DNA from: Neorhizobium sp.
Lineage (GTDB): Bacteria > Pseudomonadota > Alphaproteobacteria > Rhizobiales > Rhizobiaceae
Length of the DNA stretch: 64,000 bases
Direction: 5' to 3'
Assembly (NCBI GenBank): GCA_028283725.1
Contig: JAPWKC010000003.1
Location: 496,001-560,000, forward strand
Positions 62,421 to 64,000 of this stretch are shown here, in pieces. Numbering within the stretch: position 1 is the first letter of the stretch; every line of letters begins with the position of its first letter. The notes beneath the pieces are model-generated. The model did no database searches, was not told where the DNA came from, and saw only the letters and a program-made list of their open reading frames with translations. Made by a program: the position numbers and the translations under genes.

Positions 62421-62445
62421 CTCGCATGCGGATGGTCTCTTGCCG

Positions 62446-64000
62446 TCAAGCGGCGTGGCGCAGGTCGCGGGGCGTGCGGCGGCTATCTCCGTCGAGACGG
62501 AAGTTGGAAAGCAGTGCCTGCAGCTGGCGGCTTTCTTCCGCCAGCGTTTCGCTCGCAGCGGTGGTTTCCTCCACCATGGCGGCATTCTTCTGGGTCATCT
62601 GGTCCATGTGGTTGACCGAGGAATTGATCTCGGCGAGCGCGGTCGACTGTTCGCGCGAGGCCGTCGCGATCGATTCCACATGCTCGTTGACCTTGTTGAC
62701 CAGCCGTTCGATCTCGACCAGCGCATCGCCGGTGGAGCGGACGAGCGAGACGCCGCCTTCGACTTCCGATGCCGACGTGCTGATCAGCGTCTTGATTTCC
62801 TTGGCGGCATTGGCAGAGCGTTGTGCCAGTTCGCGGACTTCCTGGGCAACGACGGCAAAGCCGCGGCCGGCCTCGCCCGCACGGGCCGCCTCGACGCCGG
62901 CATTGAGCGCCAGAAGGTTGGTCTGGAAGGCGATCTCGTCGATGACGCCGATGATCTGGCTGATCTTCGTCGAGGAATCCTCGATGCGGCCCATGGCGGT
63001 GACGGCGCTGCGGACGATATCGCCGGACTTTGCCGCACTCTGCTTGGTCTCGTGCACCATGTCGCGCGCCTCGTTGGCGCGGGTGGAGGCGGCGCGGACG
63101 GTGGCCGTGATCTCGTCAAGCGCCGCTGCCGTTTCTTCCAGGGCTGCGGCCTGCTGTTCGGTGCGCTTCGACAGGTCGTTTGCGGCCGACGAGAGTTCTG
63201 CCGAATTGTTGTTGATCGTCGCTGCGGCGCCACGGACATTCACCATGGTGGAGCGCAGACGTACCATCGTCATGTTGACGTTGGTCTGCAATTCGGCGAA
63301 GGCGCCCTGGAACGTGCCTTCCATGCTGTGGGTGAGGTCGGCTTCGGCAAGGGCGGCGATGACGCGGCGGACTTCGTTGACGGCATTGTCGACGCTCGTC
63401 ACCAGTTCGTTCATGCCATGGGCAAAACGGTTGAGGTCGTCATTGCCGTAATCCTTGTGGATGCGGCCGGTGAAATCGCCGGCGACGGCTGCGGCGACGA
63501 CGCCGGAAATGCTCGCCTGCAGATCGCTCGAGCGCTCGTGCAGAACCGCTTCCTGGGCCTTGAGTTCGGCCATGGCGCGGGCATTGTTGCGGAAGACCTC
63601 GACGGCGCGGGCCATTTCGCCGATCTCGTCACGACGGTCGGCATCGATGCCCTTATCGTCCATTTCGCCGCGGGCCAGAAGCGTCATCGCGCCGGTCAGA
63701 TCATGGATGGGGCGAACGATGCCGCGGCGGGCAATCAGCGTGCTGATGAAAGCGCCGAGCAGGATCAGCGCCAGCGCTGCACCGCCGGCGACCATCATCG
63801 CCATCGAGGAAGAGGAGAGCGCTGCGGCGCGGGCGGCTGCCAGCGTGTTGCCGGAATAGGTGCTGTAGACCTTGACGGTGTCGGTGACGGTTTTCTGTCC
63901 GTCGAGCGCCTTGCCGAGTGCCGCCGATATCGCCGTTGCATTCGACGGGTCATTCTCTGCGACCACGACCATGGCGCGGATCGAGGAGAAATAGCTGTCG
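62446..64000 (-). CDS. Methyl-accepting chemotaxis protein, 5' end missing
   Basis: At least 517 residues; the frame is open to the window edge (DSYFSSIRA precedes the first internal Met), so the N-terminal helix and part of the ligand domain are outside. Visible order: end of a helical periplasmic domain, membrane segment ([20 protein letters not shown]), HAMP domain ([20 protein letters not shown]), a second HAMP-like stretch, and the cytoplasmic signalling domain with the invariant hairpin [20 protein letters not shown] and [19 protein letters not shown]. No C-terminal NWETF-like pentapeptide is present. It signals to CheA/CheW; ligand unknown. Confidence 0.93.
   Translation of the reverse strand, partial: DSYFSSIRAMVVVAENDPSNATAISAALGKALDGQKTVTDTVKVYSTYSGNTLAAARAAALSSSSMAMMVAGGAALALILLGAFISTLIARRGIVRPIHDLTGAMTLLARGEMDDKGIDADRRDEIGEMARAVEVFRNNARAMAELKAQEAVLHERSSDLQASISGVVAAAVAGDFTGRIHKDYGNDDLNRFAHGMNELVTSVDNAVNEVRRVIAALAEADLTHSMEGTFQGAFAELQTNVNMTMVRLRSTMVNVRGAAATINNNSAELSSAANDLSKRTEQQAAALEETAAALDEITATVRAASTRANEARDMVHETKQSAAKSGDIVRSAVTAMGRIEDSSTKISQIIGVIDEIAFQTNLLALNAGVEAARAGEAGRGFAVVAQEVRELAQRSANAAKEIKTLISTSASEVEGGVSLVRSTGDALVEIERLVNKVNEHVESIATASREQSTALAEINSSVNHMDQMTQKNAAMVEETTAASETLAEESRQLQALLSNFRLDGDSRRTPRDLRHAA

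Larger units (their letters stand above)
62127..62445. other. 319-base region between LysR and chemoreceptor genes
   Basis: No gene seen. It contains copy B of the dispersed repeat (62288-62326) and an intrinsic terminator (62390-62420). Another weak hairpin AAGGCCGG/CCGGGCCTT lies at 62210-62237. Confidence 0.6.

Overview
The window is GC-rich, densely coding DNA from an alphaproteobacterium of the order Hyphomicrobiales (Rhizobiales), most likely a Rhizobiaceae chromosome (Rhizobium/Agrobacterium/Ensifer group). The main reasons are the eipA-chpT-ctrA-sciP cell-cycle neighbourhood, GANTC (CcrM) sites upstream of ctrA, a type II glutamine synthetase (glnII) with a divergent 63-residue gene matching rhizobial gstI, a four-subunit sarcosine oxidase operon, and a rhizobial-type dispersed palindromic repeat. 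No rRNA, tRNA, CRISPR array, transposase or prophage was seen.

Layout. 1-1225: end of a small membrane protein gene and a TrmH/SpoU methyltransferase. 1394-7692: cell-envelope and cell-cycle block with a coiled-coil membrane protein, EipA, ChpT, a single-domain response regulator, CtrA, a FliJ-like protein, a PqiA-like protein and SciP. 7915-8955: solitary DUF2793 protein. 9241-14302: soxBDAG for sarcosine oxidation; soxB carries a one-base frameshift. 14335-14777: two tiny overlapping genes. 15525-21197: branched-chain amino acid ABC importer (livHMGF, a small membrane protein, a binding protein). 21753-26085: a response regulator plus a hybrid kinase whose sensor is a complete permease-like domain followed by a Cys-rich module. 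26455-27276: Asp/Asn beta-hydroxylase-like protein. 27499-41474: urea import (urtABCDE) and urease (ureDABCEFG), interrupted by an esterase, a DUF1272 protein, a LprI-like lipoprotein and a VapBC-type toxin-antitoxin pair. 41677-47152: Crp/Fnr regulator and an RND efflux pair. 47644-56901: pyrimidine/hydantoin catabolism and uptake cluster headed by RutR with a RutR-like operator. 56923-59943: a CPT-like kinase, a small conserved-looking gene, glnII and gstI. 60058-62126: YeiH-type exporter with a divergent LysR regulator. 62446-64000: chemotaxis receptor cut by the window end.

The window is rich in nitrogen scavenging: sarcosine, branched-chain amino acids, urea, pyrimidines/hydantoins and finally ammonium assimilation by GlnII, which has a sigma-54-type promoter and an NtrC-like site upstream. 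The permease-kinase at 22672-26085, lying between amino acid and urea uptake genes, is the best candidate here for an undescribed sensing system. This is an inference from domain order and position; its ligand and targets cannot be read from sequence.
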